The notes: a model not told the origin generated them from the letters alone. A stretch of 64,000 bases of DNA from Mycoplasma simbae ATCC 49888 (GCF_000702705.1 NZ_JNJG01000004.1:124001-188000), one strand, 5' to 3'; shown: positions 42,847 to 54,176, numbered from the stretch's first letter. Translations and numbers: made by a program.

Positions 42847-44997
42847 TTATTCGTAAATTAATTTACCTTGGATTCTACCACGTTCTAAATCATTATCTAG
42901 AATTTCAACTTTGATGTTGTCTCCTACTTTAACAACATCTGAGGGGTGTTTAATGTAGTGTTTTGGATCTTTCTTCATGTTGCTAATGTGAATTAATACA
43001 TTGTTTTTAATTCCAATATACACAAAAGCACCAAAATCGGTTACACTCTGCACAGAGCCATCAAGCACCATACCTTTTTGCACATCTTCGGCATTTAACA
43101 CATCTTTTTTCAGTATATATCCGTCTTTTTCATCTCTAATATCTTTGGTTGGGTTTTTCAATGCATCCACAATTAAGGTTACATCATAAATATTAGAACT
43201 TAGCTCTTTTGCTAAATTATTTAGATCAATATTTTCAAGGATTTTTGTATCAATTTCGTGTAAATCAATGCCTAATTTGCCGCACAATCTAGTTGCTAGC
43301 TCGTAAGATTCAGGGTGAATAGATGTACGATCAAAAAAGTTTTCAGAATCATGAATGCGTAAAAAACCAATACTTTGTTCAAACGCTTTTGGGCCTACAC
43401 CTTTTACTTTTTTCAATTCGTTTCTGTTTTTAAAACGTTTAATTTCGCTACGATAATCAATGATATTTTGGGCCATTTTTTCAGAAAGTCCAGAAATATA
43501 AGTCAAAATCGTTTTAGATGCTGTGTTTAGATCAACTCCAACTTGGTTGACAACTTTATCAATTTTAAATGCTAAGGCTTGAGTTAGTTCTTTTTGGTTA
43601 ACATCGTGTTGATATTGACCAACACCAATTGATTTAGGATCGATTTTAATTAATTCATTCAATGGATCCTGGAATCTACGTCCGATATTTACAGCTGAAC
43701 GTTCTTCAACACTAAAGTCAGGAAATTCTTCTTGAGCAATCTTAGATGCTGAATACACTGATGCTCCAACTTCAGAAACTACAACATAAGAGATGTCTTC
43801 GTTTGTATTTTTTGTTCGTTTATTCAATAAATTTGCAATAAATTCTTCAGTTTCTCTAGATGCTGTACCATTTCCTATTGCTATAACATTTACTTTGTAT
43901 TTATCAATTAATTCATTGACAATTTTGCTTCCTTGTTCAATTTGTTTTTTTGGTGGCGTTGGAAAAATCAACGCTTTTTCTAAAAAGTTTCCTTGTGGAT
44001 CTAAAACAGCAATCTTGCAGCCGTGAATATAGGCTGGGTCAATAGCTAAAACAGTTTTATTTTTAACCGCTGGCCAAAGCAACATGTTTTCTAGACTTAA
44101 GGCAAATAAATTAACTGCTTCTTTTTCTGCACGAGCAAATAAATCTGATTTAATTTCGCGAGTAATTGAAGGGATAAGTAATCTATCAAGAGCATCTTGA
44201 ATAGACGCGTTCATAATTTTTCCCGTACGTTTGTTTTTAAAGTATTTGTTGTTTAACTCGTACAAAATATGTGTTAAAGAGAATTCAAAATCATATGAAA
44301 TAATCTTTTTATCTTCACCACGACTAATAGCTAAAACTCTATGGTTGGGTATTGATTTAACTCTTTCTTTGTAGTCATAATATTGCTCAAAATTACGGTT
44401 TTCATCTTCAGCATTCTTTTTCAGTTTGGTTACGATAAAACCAAAATTAAATATTTGATTTTTTACATAATCCCTTGTACCAGGGTCTTGAGAAATTCAT
44501 TGACTAATAATGTATTGAGCTTGTTCTATGGCTTCATCAACACTGGTAACCTTGTCTGTAATGAATTTTTCAGCAAAGTGGTAAGGGTTGAATTTTGGGT
44601 CTGTATTTGTATAAATTTCTTTAGCGAGTGGCTCTAAACCTAAAGCGATTGCATCGCTTGCTTTTGTTTTTTTGCCAACTTTAAATGGTTCATAGATGTT
44701 TTCAACCTCTGCTTTAGTTTCGGCCTGTTTTAATTTCTTTTCAATTTCAGCAGTAAGCAATTGTTTTTCTTTAAGAATTTCAATGATTGCTTCTTTACGC
44801 TTGTTTAATTCAACATCGTATACATACATTGTGTTGATGTTGTTAATTGTTTCTTCATCAAGACCGCATGTTTGTTCTTGACGGTATCTAGCAATAAAAG
44901 GAACTGTTGAATTTTCGGCTAGTAAATCCAACACAGTTTGAACTTGTTGCTCACTAATATTCAGTTTTTTAGCAACAAATTTTACAGAAATATTCAT
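42847..44997 (-). CDS. tex: Tex-family RNA-binding transcription accessory protein
   Basis: 716 residues, with UGA-Trp. Tex N-terminal helical domain (VPFIARYRQEQTCGLDEE), YqgF-like domain (VLAIDPAYIHGCKIAVLD), HhH domain (NELKKVKGVGPKAFEQSIGFLRI) and C-terminal S1 domain (VTDFGAFVYIGI). Its exact role in RNA metabolism is open in most bacteria. Its ATG overlaps the stop of the upstream membrane-protein gene by one base. Confidence 0.96.
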
Positions 44998-46133
44998 TAA
45001 TCCTCGTTTCTATCATCTAGCAATGAATCAAAAATATTCAGTGCAATTTTTGTGGTTTGTTCATCATCTAAACCAACAAATTTTTCAACAAGCGTGCTAA
45101 TAACTTGTTCTTTTTGTTCTTTAGTTAGCTCCGCTTCAATTTTTTTAACGTCTGGTGGCAAGATAAAGTCAACACTTGTTTTTGTTGGATCGTTTAAGGT
45201 TGCCGTTACTAAGCCTTTCATTTTCTCAATTTCAGTTCTAATTTTTTGCTTGTCAGATTCGCTAACGTTAACATTTTTTAGTGCTTTTTCAAACACTTCA
45301 AAAGATTCCTTGGTTTTACCCACTCCTGAAAGAACAATTGAAATTGTTTCGGTAAGATCATTTAACTGTTTAACTTCTTCTTTTGTTGGCTCAGTTCTAA
45401 ACGGTTTAACAGTTAAAGTGTTGTCAATAGGGTCATATTTTGCGTCTGGATCTTTAAACGCAGTTGAAAGATCTTGAATTTTTTCTGGAGAAAGCTCTTT
45501 TTTGTATAGCTCACCAAGTGTTGTAAATAAAGGTAAAAATCTTGAAATACCTTTAATTTTGCCTCCTGATAAGGTCTCCAGAATAGTATCATTAGTTTGA
45601 ATTGGTTTATTTTCATAACCAAATAAACCAGCAATGTTTATTGTTGCAACAGCAAAAGGTAAAGTTGATATTGGTGCAACAACAGCCCCTAAAGCACGAT
45701 TAAGTTTTACACCCTTGCCTTTGGATTTAAGTTTTTTGGCACTCAAGCCAGAAACATTCATAATTATGCTAGTAATTGCTAAAGCTACCGAATGCATCAA
45801 CGCAATCGAAAGAAGCAATACAGCACCAGCAAGCACTTTTTTCAATTCTTCATGATATCTCTCTTGCTGTGGATCATTTTTATCGATAAAATATTGAGCT
45901 AAATCAGTATTTGTTGCAATTATAAAGGCAATTATTGCTACAACAATACTTAAGCCGACCATTGTTAATGCTGGCCAAAAACCTTTAGATAGACCTCAAA
46001 TGAAGCCAATTCCAAGGAATAGACAAAGAATTACAATAGCTAAAATTCCGACAAATTCTTTATCTGCGTTTTCCGAAATTTTGGCAAAAAAACCAAGTGT
46101 AGTAGAGTTAGAAAAAGATGTGTTTGTATTCAT
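44997..46133 (-). CDS. Membrane protein, CvpA-like N-terminus
   Basis: 378 residues. Four or so helices in the first 170 residues (LAIVILCLFLGIGFIWGLSKG, MVGLSIVVAIIAFIIA and two more), then a charged helical cytoplasmic domain (about 210-375). The N-terminal layout loosely resembles CvpA/colicin-V-production proteins, but similarity is weak and no function is claimed. TAAAAT lies 6 nt before the ATG. Coupled to tex. Confidence 0.65.
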
Positions 46134-46139
46134 GGTTTT

Positions 46140-46145
46140 ATTTTA
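46140..46145 (-). promoter_or_regulatory. -10 box of membrane protein-tex operon (leaderless)
   Basis: TAAAAT on the minus strand, 6 nt from ATG 46133; no Shine-Dalgarno. Confidence 0.5.
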
Positions 46146-46162
46146 CTTTAAAAACTTGAATA

Positions 46163-46189
46163 GACAATAAAAATGCACTCGCGTGCATT
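46163..46189 (-). terminator. Terminator of def
   Basis: Stem ATGCAC / GTGCAT with TTTTTATTG on the minus strand; touches the def stop codon. Confidence 0.8.
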
Positions 46190-46775
46190 AGTTAATTAGT
46201 CTTGAGTTTGGGATTTGCCGTCATGGAGTTTTTTTGTCAATGCGGTCAATAAACAATTTGCCATCTAGGTGATCTAACTCGTGTTGAGCAACTATTGCTA
46301 AATAGCCTGTCAAATCAACACGAACGTGTTTTTGCTCTACATATGAATAAGCTTCAAACACAATTCTATTTGCTCTATAAACCAGTCCTTCTTGACCTTG
46401 AATGTTGGTGCCCACACTTAAGCAGCCTTCACCTTCTGAAAGAGCAACTTGAAAATCGCTTTTTGCAATAATTTTTGGGTTAATATACACATCTTTTATT
46501 GGTTTTTGGCCATTTTCCAATAAATCTGGATCAGCAGTGCCAAAGTTAATATAGAACATATTTTTCAAGATTCCATACTGTACAGCTGCCACGCCAATTC
46601 CAGGTTGATACTCAGTTTCAGGTGTTTGAGAATCATCAATATGATAAATCATTGCCTCTGCTAAATCTATATCTTCTTGACTTAAAGGCAAAGGAACGTC
46701 TTGAGATTTTTTGCGTAAAACGTTCTTAGGTAGTTGAGTTATAGTATATTGCTTAACTTTTAATTTATAATTCAT
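46188..46775 (-). CDS. def: Peptide deformylase
   Basis: 195 residues. Metal-enzyme motifs: GIGVAAVQYG, EGCLSV (Cys ligand) and QHELDHLDG (HExxH). It removes the formyl group added through Fmt (21289). A UGA-Trp at 46221-46223 adds 11 C-terminal residues beyond the apparent stop. ATG 46775 is chosen because TATCAT lies 6 nt upstream. Confidence 0.97.
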
Positions 46776-46781
46776 AAAAAT

Positions 46782-46787
46782 ATGATA
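46782..46787 (-). promoter_or_regulatory. -10 box of def (leaderless)
   Basis: TATCAT on the minus strand, 6 nt from ATG 46775; no Shine-Dalgarno. Confidence 0.5.
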
Positions 46788-46807
46788 CCACATTATAAGG
46801 AGGCTCT

Positions 46808-47356
46808 ATGTTAAGAGTTATTTCAGGCAAATACCGCAGATTATTGCTTGTTAGCCCCGATAAATCAAATACTAGACCAACCAAAGACAATATTCGCGAG
46901 GCAATATTCAACACTTTGCGTTTTGATTTGGCAAACAAAATTGTTTTAGATTTATTTGCAGGCAGTGGGGCAATGGGTATTGAAGCATTGAGCAATGATG
47001 CAATGAAATGTGTTTTTGTCGATAATTCGCGCGAAGCAATAAAAGTAATTGAACAAAACCTTAACACATTAAAAATCAATAATGCGCAAGTATTTAAAAT
47101 AGATGCAATTGCATTTTTGACCAGTATGCACGGCAGAGTGTTTGATTTTATTTTTATTGATCCGCCTTATAAAAATACTGAAATTATCAACAAAAGTTTG
47201 GATTTAATTGTTCAAAACAGCTTCCTGAATGATTTAGGTTTAATAGTTGTTGAAACAGATAATCCAACGGAAGTTGCAATGCCTGAGGGCTTAATTATTC
47301 AAAAAGAAAAAAAATATGGCAAAACAACAATTTTGTTTATTGCCAAAAATATATAA
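46808..47356 (+). CDS. rsmD: 16S rRNA (guanine-966 N2)-methyltransferase
   Basis: 182 residues. RVISGKYRRLLL, TRPTKDNIREAIFNTL, LDLFAGSGAMGIEAL (AdoMet loop) and FIDPPYKN (catalytic D/NPPY) are all present. AAGGAGG precedes the ATG. Convergent with the SRP RNA gene. Confidence 0.96.
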   Translation: MLRVISGKYRRLLLVSPDKSNTRPTKDNIREAIFNTLRFDLANKIVLDLFAGSGAMGIEALSNDAMKCVFVDNSREAIKVIEQNLNTLKINNAQVFKIDAIAFLTSMHGRVFDFIFIDPPYKNTEIINKSLDLIVQNSFLNDLGLIVVETDNPTEVAMPEGLIIQKEKKYGKTTILFIAKNI

Positions 47357-47359
47357 AAA

Positions 47360-47435
47360 CCAACAGACACAACACTTATTGATGTGGCTGCTGCGTTCCC
47401 GCCCTGACCAGGTTACAATGTTATTGTTCTATTGG
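47360..47435 (-). ncRNA. ffs: Signal recognition particle RNA (small, 4.5S type)
   Basis: About 76 nt. The conserved Ffh-binding core GGTCAGGGCGGGAACGCAGC lies in the apical region; the ends CCAATAGA / TCTGTTGG pair. A TATAAT at 47448-47443 sits 7 nt upstream and a short T-run follows. The RNA pairs with Ffh in protein export. Confidence 0.93.
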
Positions 47436-47442
47436 CTTATTA

Positions 47443-47448
47443 ATTATA
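47443..47448 (-). promoter_or_regulatory. -10 box of SRP RNA gene
   Basis: TGCTATAAT (extended -10) on the minus strand, 7 nt from the RNA 5' end. Confidence 0.65.
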
Positions 47449-47479
47449 GCAAAAGCCGTCAAAATTGTATATATTGTAA

Positions 47480-47485
47480 TATAAT
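47480..47485 (+). promoter_or_regulatory. -10 box of LacI-type gene (leaderless)
   Basis: TATAAT ending 6 nt before ATG 47492; no Shine-Dalgarno. Confidence 0.65.
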
Positions 47486-47491
47486 AAAAAT

Positions 47492-48472
47492 ATGAGAAGT
47501 TTTTCATATAAAGATATTTCCACACTTGCAAAAGTATCGATAAGTACAGTTAGCCGTTTCTATAATGGCGGTTATGTAAGCAAAAAAACACGTTCAAGAA
47601 TTGAAAAAGTAGTTAGAGAACACGGATATTATCCAAATAATGGTGCTAGATTAATAAAAGGTAGAAGTAACTCAATTTTTGCAATTGTTCCTGATGTTTT
47701 TGATAGTTCATATGGTCACATCATAAGTGGTATTGAAGGCAGTGCAAATGATAGAAATAAAAAAGTTTTTATCACTCATTCTTCAATTGAACAACACAAA
47801 TATATTGAAACTATTAGATACTGCTTAGCTTGAAAACCTAATGCGTTGGTTCTGTTTTTACCTAAGCGTGAAAACGACATGATCTTAAACTTTTTGAAAG
47901 ATCACCCTATTGATTCAACTTTGGTTGTGTATGGAGAGCCTGTTGAGGGTATAAATTGAATTGATGTAGATGTTAAAAATGCATTTTATTCAGTTACTAG
48001 AAGTTTTCATGACTATATCGAAGAAAATCAAAAAATTATTTATGCCGACGATGTTAAATTGTCAGAGCGTCAAAAAGAGTTGCGTTTTGAAGGCTTTAAA
48101 ACTGCCTGTGAATATTTAGGAATTGAATATGAACGTTATTCAATTGATAACCGTAAAAATCAAGATGTTCAAAAATTCCAAAAGTATCTAATTGATAATA
48201 AACATGTTAATGTTGTTTGTTCTACACACGAATCATTTGTAAACTTAGTTTCATCTAATGATAATCAACTTCGCCTAACTGATATTGGTACACACTCTAT
48301 CTACGATACTCAGAAAAAATATAAGGCTAAAATCTTTATTGATTATCATAAAATTGGTGAAAATATCGAAAGAGCTATCCACGATACCGATATTCAAAAA
48401 CTTGATGAAACTAAAAAAGAATTCGACACTATTAAAACTGAGTTTAGACCAATGATAATTACACAAAAATAA
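47492..48472 (+). CDS. LacI-family transcriptional regulator
   Basis: 326 residues with UGA-Trp. N-terminal HTH YKDISTLAKVSISTVSRFYN and the hinge YYPNNGARLIKGRS are typical; the periplasmic-binding-protein-like sensor domain follows (SIFAIVPDVF...). LacI-type regulators normally answer to sugars. No sugar operon adjoins it: the neighbours are the SRP RNA and a protease operon, so the target is unknown. Confidence 0.9.
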
Positions 48473-48474
48473 AG

Positions 48475-48502
48475 CAAAAAACACAGAAATTCTGTGTTTT
48501 TC
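48475..48502. terminator. Bidirectional terminator, LacI-type gene / lipoprotein operon
   Basis: Stem AAAAACACAGAA / TTCTGTGTTTTT between convergent genes. Confidence 0.85.
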
Positions 48503-49653
48503 TATTTAGATATTTTGTCAATTATTGACTCAAATTCAGCATCATTTTGGTATTTGAAGTCAAGAGCATCACGGGTGATTATTAATGGAATATCAAGGGT
48601 GTTTGTTTGTTGCTTATAATATGTCCATAAATCTGGCGATTTTAAAATCAAGTTATTTAAATATCCATTTACATGTCGATTATAAGCATCAGTACTGTTT
48701 ACGTAAACTGCAAATATGTTTTCTAAGCCGTCTTTTTGTACAATTTCAGAGATATCATAAGATTCTAACGAGTTATCAGGTTCATTTTTTCTACCAGAAT
48801 AATAGCTTATAAATTCATCAAAATACATAGCATTTTTAGGAACTTCTTCGACCTGAATATTGATAATTTTTTTGCCATTTATATTGATTACTTCAGTGTT
48901 AATGTCAATACGTTTGTTTGCAGCATTATTGATATTGAAAGTGACAAAGAATTTATCACGGTTTTGTATTAATTTAACATTTTTCACGCGAACTTCATTT
49001 GAGTGGTTATATAGTCAATCATTTGTGCGGTATTTGATATCTAATTTATTTTTTCAATCATTTTTTTCAATATTATTTAGTGGCGAGCCTGTGTATTTTT
49101 GATTAAAAACATTCGTACCAATCGTATTTTCAAAAGCATTTACAAAAGCGATAACATTAAGTTTTTTATTAAATTCTGCGCTATTATCAATTGGTGTTCC
49201 GAGAATTTCGAAGGCTTCATTAATGATAAAGTTTTTTGCCTCAAGTTCTATTGAGTTAAAATTGAAAAAAGCATTTGATTCTTTGGTTGTCGAAGCGTTA
49301 AAAATGTAATTTGGCACAAAATACTCAATATATTTTAGATACGAATTCGCAAAGTGTTTTGTAGAGAGATTATTATTAACAAAAATGTATGCGAGCATAC
49401 TCATAATTAGGCTGTCATGCTCACGGGTTGGACTTGATTTACTTAACTTAATAATATTAGTTAGTAATTCATTATCGCCTCAATATTTTTGAACATCTTT
49501 AGCATGAATATTTAAACCTCATAATTGCATTAGGGAATCGAATTCTTGATAATTTTGTTGCTTTGTATCATTATTTTGTACGTTGCTTACACAAGCGGCG
49601 GAAATGATAAGAGGAATTAGTGTGAGACCGGTAATAATTATTTTTTTATACAT
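48502..49653 (-). CDS. Lipoprotein B of the subtilase operon
   Basis: 383 residues with UGA-Trp. Lipoprotein signal ISAAC (Cys21). The mature part is acidic/neutral and Asn-rich. It is a paralogue of the gene before it: AFVNAFENTIGTNVFNQ vs AFLNAYDNTINYDTFDP, YFDEFISYY vs FFDEFLMHY, and LW-Y region with a C-terminal PLIITRDALDF vs PILLWREGLDY. No known domain recognised. Its ATG overlaps the paralogue's stop (TAATG). Confidence 0.78.
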
Positions 49654-50903
49654 TATGCCCCTGCTTTAAAGTTTTTTCTTTTCATCATTGCTATAATAGA
49701 CTTATACTCTTCTTGATTATCTCAGCTATAATCCAGTCCTTCTCTTCACAACAAAATAGGTTTATTTCCAACATTTTGTTCATTTTTAACATATTTTCAC
49801 AATTCAGATGATTTAGCAACTGTATCATTTAATATATCGTTTACTCAGCTGTTGTATCCGTCGTACCCATTTACGAAAAGCAAGTCAATATTATTCAACC
49901 CTATTTTATTAATTTCATCAGTTATATCAATATTTATTTCTGTAAAATCTTGTTGTTTTATTGGGCTGTTGTAATGCATCAAGAATTCATCGAAAAATAA
50001 TGCTTGTTTTGGATTTGTATACACTGAAACAATGAGGCATGATATACCGGTGTGAGTGCTATTATAAACTTTATAACGTAGATTATTTATATTTAATTTA
50101 TTGACGTTTAAATTTAAAATGTATTTATCTTGATTTATAAACAATTCAGGCTTATTAGTTCTTAAAAAATGGGTTGTTTTAAACAATTTTCCGTTGGTTT
50201 TGAATCTATAATCTTCGTGATTCGTTCAGGACCTTTTAATGTTTGTGACATAATCATAATATCTTTTTTTGCTATTATTTTCGTACTGGGCAGGAATAAT
50301 GCTAGGTCCCGAAGAAGGTATTTGAGGATCAAAAGTGTCGTAATTAATTGTATTATCATATGCATTTAAAAACGCAATATCACTTATTGATTTAAGTATA
50401 TTGTTATCTTGATCTTTTATTGTTGATTTTAAGAATGCATTTTGTATTTTTTGCAAGTGTAAATTAAATAATTCAAGACTCTGCTTTCTTGACCCCAATA
50501 AAACATTGGTATTTATTTTGCGGCCCGAATCTGTAAAATAATATTGCTTTGTAAGATATGATAAATAAGGTGAAATATATTTTTTTATTTCTATTTTTTG
50601 GTGATTTCCCAATATAGATGCGAGCATATTAATTATGAAAACATCATAATATCTTTCTGCCGAGGATAAATGCTTTTCAACAATTTTTTTAACTAACTCC
50701 ACATCATTTCAGTAGTTTAGAATCTTTCTTGCGGTTAATTTTGATCCATGGGTGGACAATAACTCGTCAAGTTTATCTATTGAATCCTTTTCCTCCCGAG
50801 ATAAATACACGGTTGAATCTTTATCATTTTTTGTATATACACATGAAACAAGAAATGTGGGCGAGATTAGAGGTATTGCTAAGAGTAACATTTTTTTCAG
50901 CAT
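49653..50903 (-). CDS. Lipoprotein A of the subtilase operon
   Basis: 416 residues with several UGA-Trp. Lipoprotein signal FLVSC (Cys21). Helical N-terminal half (LVKKIVEKHLSSAERYYDVF), then a beta-rich region (LNVNKLNINNLRYKVYNS). Paralogous to lipoprotein B downstream and coupled to it by TAATG. Starts directly after the stop of the S8 protease gene, whose last codons carry GGAG. Unknown function; surface display beside a secreted protease suggests substrate capture or inhibition of self-cleavage (inference). Confidence 0.78.
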
Positions 50904-53165
50904 TTAATGGATCTCCGTGTAAGATAATAAAGTTGTGTATTTTTTTAAATATTCAAAGTATAAATCCCTTAAATGTTCAAGCTTTTCATAAAAAGATAAC
51001 ATATAAGGGTATCTTTTGCGAATTGTGTCGCCGTATCCATATCAAATGTAATCATCTTGATTTCCTGTTTTGTACAACGCATAATGTCAAAATGAGTTCA
51101 AATAGTAATCTAATTCTTTAAATACGATTGAGTAACTAAATTTTGCGTTATTTGCGTTATCGTTATACAAAAAGTATGTTCTTTCAATATCGCTTAAAGT
51201 ACTATCGCTATACTCACTTTTAAATATTAATTCCGTGTATTCTCCATAGGGAGAAGCATTTTTGTTCTCATAAGAAATTTTTGAGTTAAGTTTTATATTA
51301 TCTCTATCGCCTATAGGATCAATATGAAGGCGCCTGTTTTGGGATTGATTTGTATATTTGTTTGCTTCATCCACTTCTTTAGTAAGCTCAGGTTCTTTAT
51401 TTTTAAGTATTTTTAAAAAATCTTCAAACAACAACTTCTTAACAAGAATTGAGGTTGTCGTTAAGTGGGAACCTTTTTTTATTGAGATATCAGTTAGATT
51501 TGTATCAAAATTAATTTTCAACTCTTGTTCTAGTGCTAGCTTATTTATATCTGAAATATGATTTTTAAGATTATTGCTTTTTGCAATTTTAAGCATTTTA
51601 AAAAATTTAGGAATGCCGTAACCTGTTTTAGACTTAGCTAAATTTTTCATTAGGAATTCATTTGGACTAGTTAGGTAATATGAATTAGTTATTTTTATTT
51701 CATCGGTTTTACTTGAATAAGTGGATGATGAAGCCAAAATTAATTTTGTCTCTGCTAAAGAAAGATTTTTCTGTAGCTCGTGTTGTAATAGGGATATCAG
51801 ACCAGTTATCATTGGTGCAGCTTTGCTCGTACCCAAAAATTTTGTTAAACCTACCAACTTGCTTTTTAAGTGTTCTTCGATATTTAAACTAATAAAATCT
51901 TCATAATGATTTTTATATTTGGAAGAATTAATAAACAATCTGTCAGAATATAAAGAATTGCCGTATGCACTAACAAGAGGAAAGTCCTCGTGTTTATTGT
52001 CGTTATATGAGGAAAAATATGAAGCAGTATTGTTGAAATCAACCGATCCAACATTTATGAAATTTTCACAATAAGTTAGGTTTTGTCAATCCAAATAGCT
52101 GTTTTGCATTGATGTCCTACTTAGTGATTGTTTCAATAAATTTTCTGTTTTTATACTTACTCCGAATATTTCATTCTCATTCAATATTGAATTTAGCAAT
52201 TCAAAATCAAAGGAATTAAACTTAGAAGAGCTTTGTGCGTCACTGTTCATGTATGGGGTTAATATGGTATCAAAATCATGCCTGATTTTTTCAACTAAAT
52301 TACCAAATATATATCCATTCTCTTCAAAAAATAATGTTTTATTAAGAGCGACCTTAAAATCATGGTTTATATTTCCAGTCGATTTAACTATTTTTATATC
52401 ATTTCTAACTGCGTATTCTTCTAAATCTAAATATTTTTTGCGAATCTGGTTTTTATTAAATATCCTTAGCTCAGGTTTAAGATCATTATCATCAAGGTAT
52501 AGCTTGGCAACAATTAATTCGCATAAATAATGATAGGCATTTAATAAGTCAGTATCCTCTGCGTAATTAGACGCATTTGTTTTTACAAGTTTCTTTTTAT
52601 TATTTTTGTCTGATTTTGATTTTTTTTCTCGTAAATAATTGTATGGGCTACCTTCATGACCTAAACTCATATTAAACAAAGATATACCGTGATTTTGATG
52701 CATGTATTTAACCTTTTTAAGTAAGATATTATCTGCATCATCATCTTCCTCGTATATATAATCAAAATAAACTCGTGCATTTTTATTGATACCCAAATCT
52801 GTTCCAACTATTGACGTGACATAAAATCCGTGATCACCATAAACATGTTCTTCTTCATTTTTAATTTTAACAAGGGTAAAATTAGGATTTTTAGAAAGCA
52901 ATAAAGTTGAATCAACATCATCAACTTCTATAATACCTACCTTATCAAAATCTGTAGAATTATAATTTTCAACTTTATTAAGATATTTTCCTAGACCTAG
53001 TTTGTGATAATATGGCGTTAATAGATTTTTAATAGTATTGTATTCAGTGATGTTAATATTATTAATATAAGAATTCTTATCAGTAATTTTAGCCGATACC
53101 GAAGATAACGACAAGCATGGAATTGTTGTTAAAATTGTGCTTAAAATTATATTTTTTCTTTTCAT
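50904..53165 (-). CDS. Secreted subtilisin-like (S8) serine protease
   Basis: 753 residues with UGA-Trp. Signal peptide with a likely SVSA cleavage site near residue 25. S8 motifs: acid strand KVGIIEVDD (79-83, see findings), YGDHGFYVTSIVG (His112), VKSTGNINHDF (oxyanion Asn265), GSVDFNN...FSSYN and FLGTSKAAPMITGL (Ser447). A ~300-residue C-terminal domain follows with no clear family. Related subtilases are found at the surface of several Hominis-group mycoplasmas. First gene of an operon with two lipoprotein genes. GAGG precedes the ATG; TATAAT lies 15 nt upstream. Confidence 0.85.
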
Positions 53166-53213
53166 TTTTACCTCAATTAAATTATATTACTTATTCACAG
53201 TCAAATTAATCAC

Positions 53214-53241
53214 GTAAAAAATAGTGCATTAGCACTATTTA
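53214..53241 (-). terminator. Terminator of smpB
   Basis: Stem AAATAGTGC / GCACTATTT with a T-run on the minus strand. Confidence 0.85.
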
Positions 53242-53248
53242 GAAACGA

Positions 53249-53692
53249 TTATTTATAACTCTGCATAACTTTCTTTAAATAACGGTCATTATCTCTTTTT
53301 TTGATCTCTTCTCTTTTATCGGCCTTGTTCATACTTGATACCAAAGCTATCTCGAGTTTAATTTTGCTTTTATTATTAAAATAAATTTTAGTTGGCAAAA
53401 TAGTGGCATTACCCAAACGATCTTTTTTATTGGCTAGCCTTATAAGTTCGTTTTTGTGCATTAATAATTTACGGTCTTGGGTTTCATCACATTTAACTAG
53501 CATGTATTGTTTAAAAGTTGCGTTAGTTAAAAACAATTCATTATTGCGGAAAAAACAATAAGAATTAGTTAATTGAACGGTATTTGCGCGTGCTGACTTG
53601 ACCTCTCATCCTTGCAAAACTATGCCCACTTCGTACTTATCAATAATTTGATATCCATGCATACCTTTACGGTTGTCACTTATTATTTTCAT
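53249..53692 (-). CDS. smpB: SsrA-binding protein SmpB
   Basis: 147 residues. GYQIIDKYEVGIVLQGWEVKSAR is the SmpB signature; LLMHKNELIRLANK and the basic tail KRDNDRYLKKVMQSYK complete it. It carries tmRNA to stalled ribosomes. One N-terminal UGA-dependent region is restored with Trp. TATAAT lies 6 nt before the ATG. No ssrA RNA was found in the window. Confidence 0.95.
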
Positions 53693-53698
53693 AATTTA

Positions 53699-53704
53699 AT
53701 TATA
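53699..53704 (-). promoter_or_regulatory. -10 box of smpB (leaderless)
   Basis: TATAAT on the minus strand, 6 nt from ATG 53692; no Shine-Dalgarno. Confidence 0.65.
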
Positions 53705-53732
53705 GCAAAGCGAACAAGCCAATAAAAAGCAT

Positions 53733-53763
53733 AAAAAAATACCTCTAATTAAAGGTATTTTTC
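53733..53763 (-). terminator. Terminator of trxA
   Basis: Stem AAATACCT / AGGTATTT with T-run; overlaps the end of trxA. Confidence 0.75.
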
Positions 53764-54063
53764 CAAGTGAGCTCTTAAGTCTGCGTATGTGTAGTAACCA
53801 ACCATTTTTTCAGCAACTTGACCGTCTTTAATTACAAATCAAGTTGGAAGGTTTTTAACACCAAATTCGTTTGGTAATTGTAGGTTTGCGTCTACATCAA
53901 TACGGTACACATTAAATCCATCTTTTTCAGATAATTCCTCTAATGAGTGTTTGAAGTTTCTACATGGAGGACATCATAGTGCGTGAAACACTAATAGGTA
54001 TGTTCCTTTTTCGACTGGATAAACTTGTTCTTTAAATTCTTTTTCGCTAATTTCTCTAAGCAT
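53749..54063 (-). CDS. trxA: Thioredoxin
   Basis: 104 residues. Active site ALWCPPCRNF (WCxPC, here WCPPC rather than WCGPC), LPTWFVIKDG with cis-Pro, and VGYYTYADLRAHL. A cytosolic disulfide reductase. AAAGGAG precedes the ATG. The trxB partner is not in the window. Confidence 0.93.
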
Positions 54064-54154
54064 TTTTTGCTCCTTTCCAAAGCTTTGATAACATTATTTT
54101 ATTACAAAAAACGATTTTTTGAGTAAATAAAATAATGTTTTTTTGTTTTTTGCA

Positions 54155-54176
54155 AAATAAAAGCACCTGAGTGCTT
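54155..54176 (-). terminator. Terminator of gyrB
   Basis: Stem AAGCAC / GTGCTT with T-rich tail on the minus strand; overlaps the stop codon. Confidence 0.75.
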
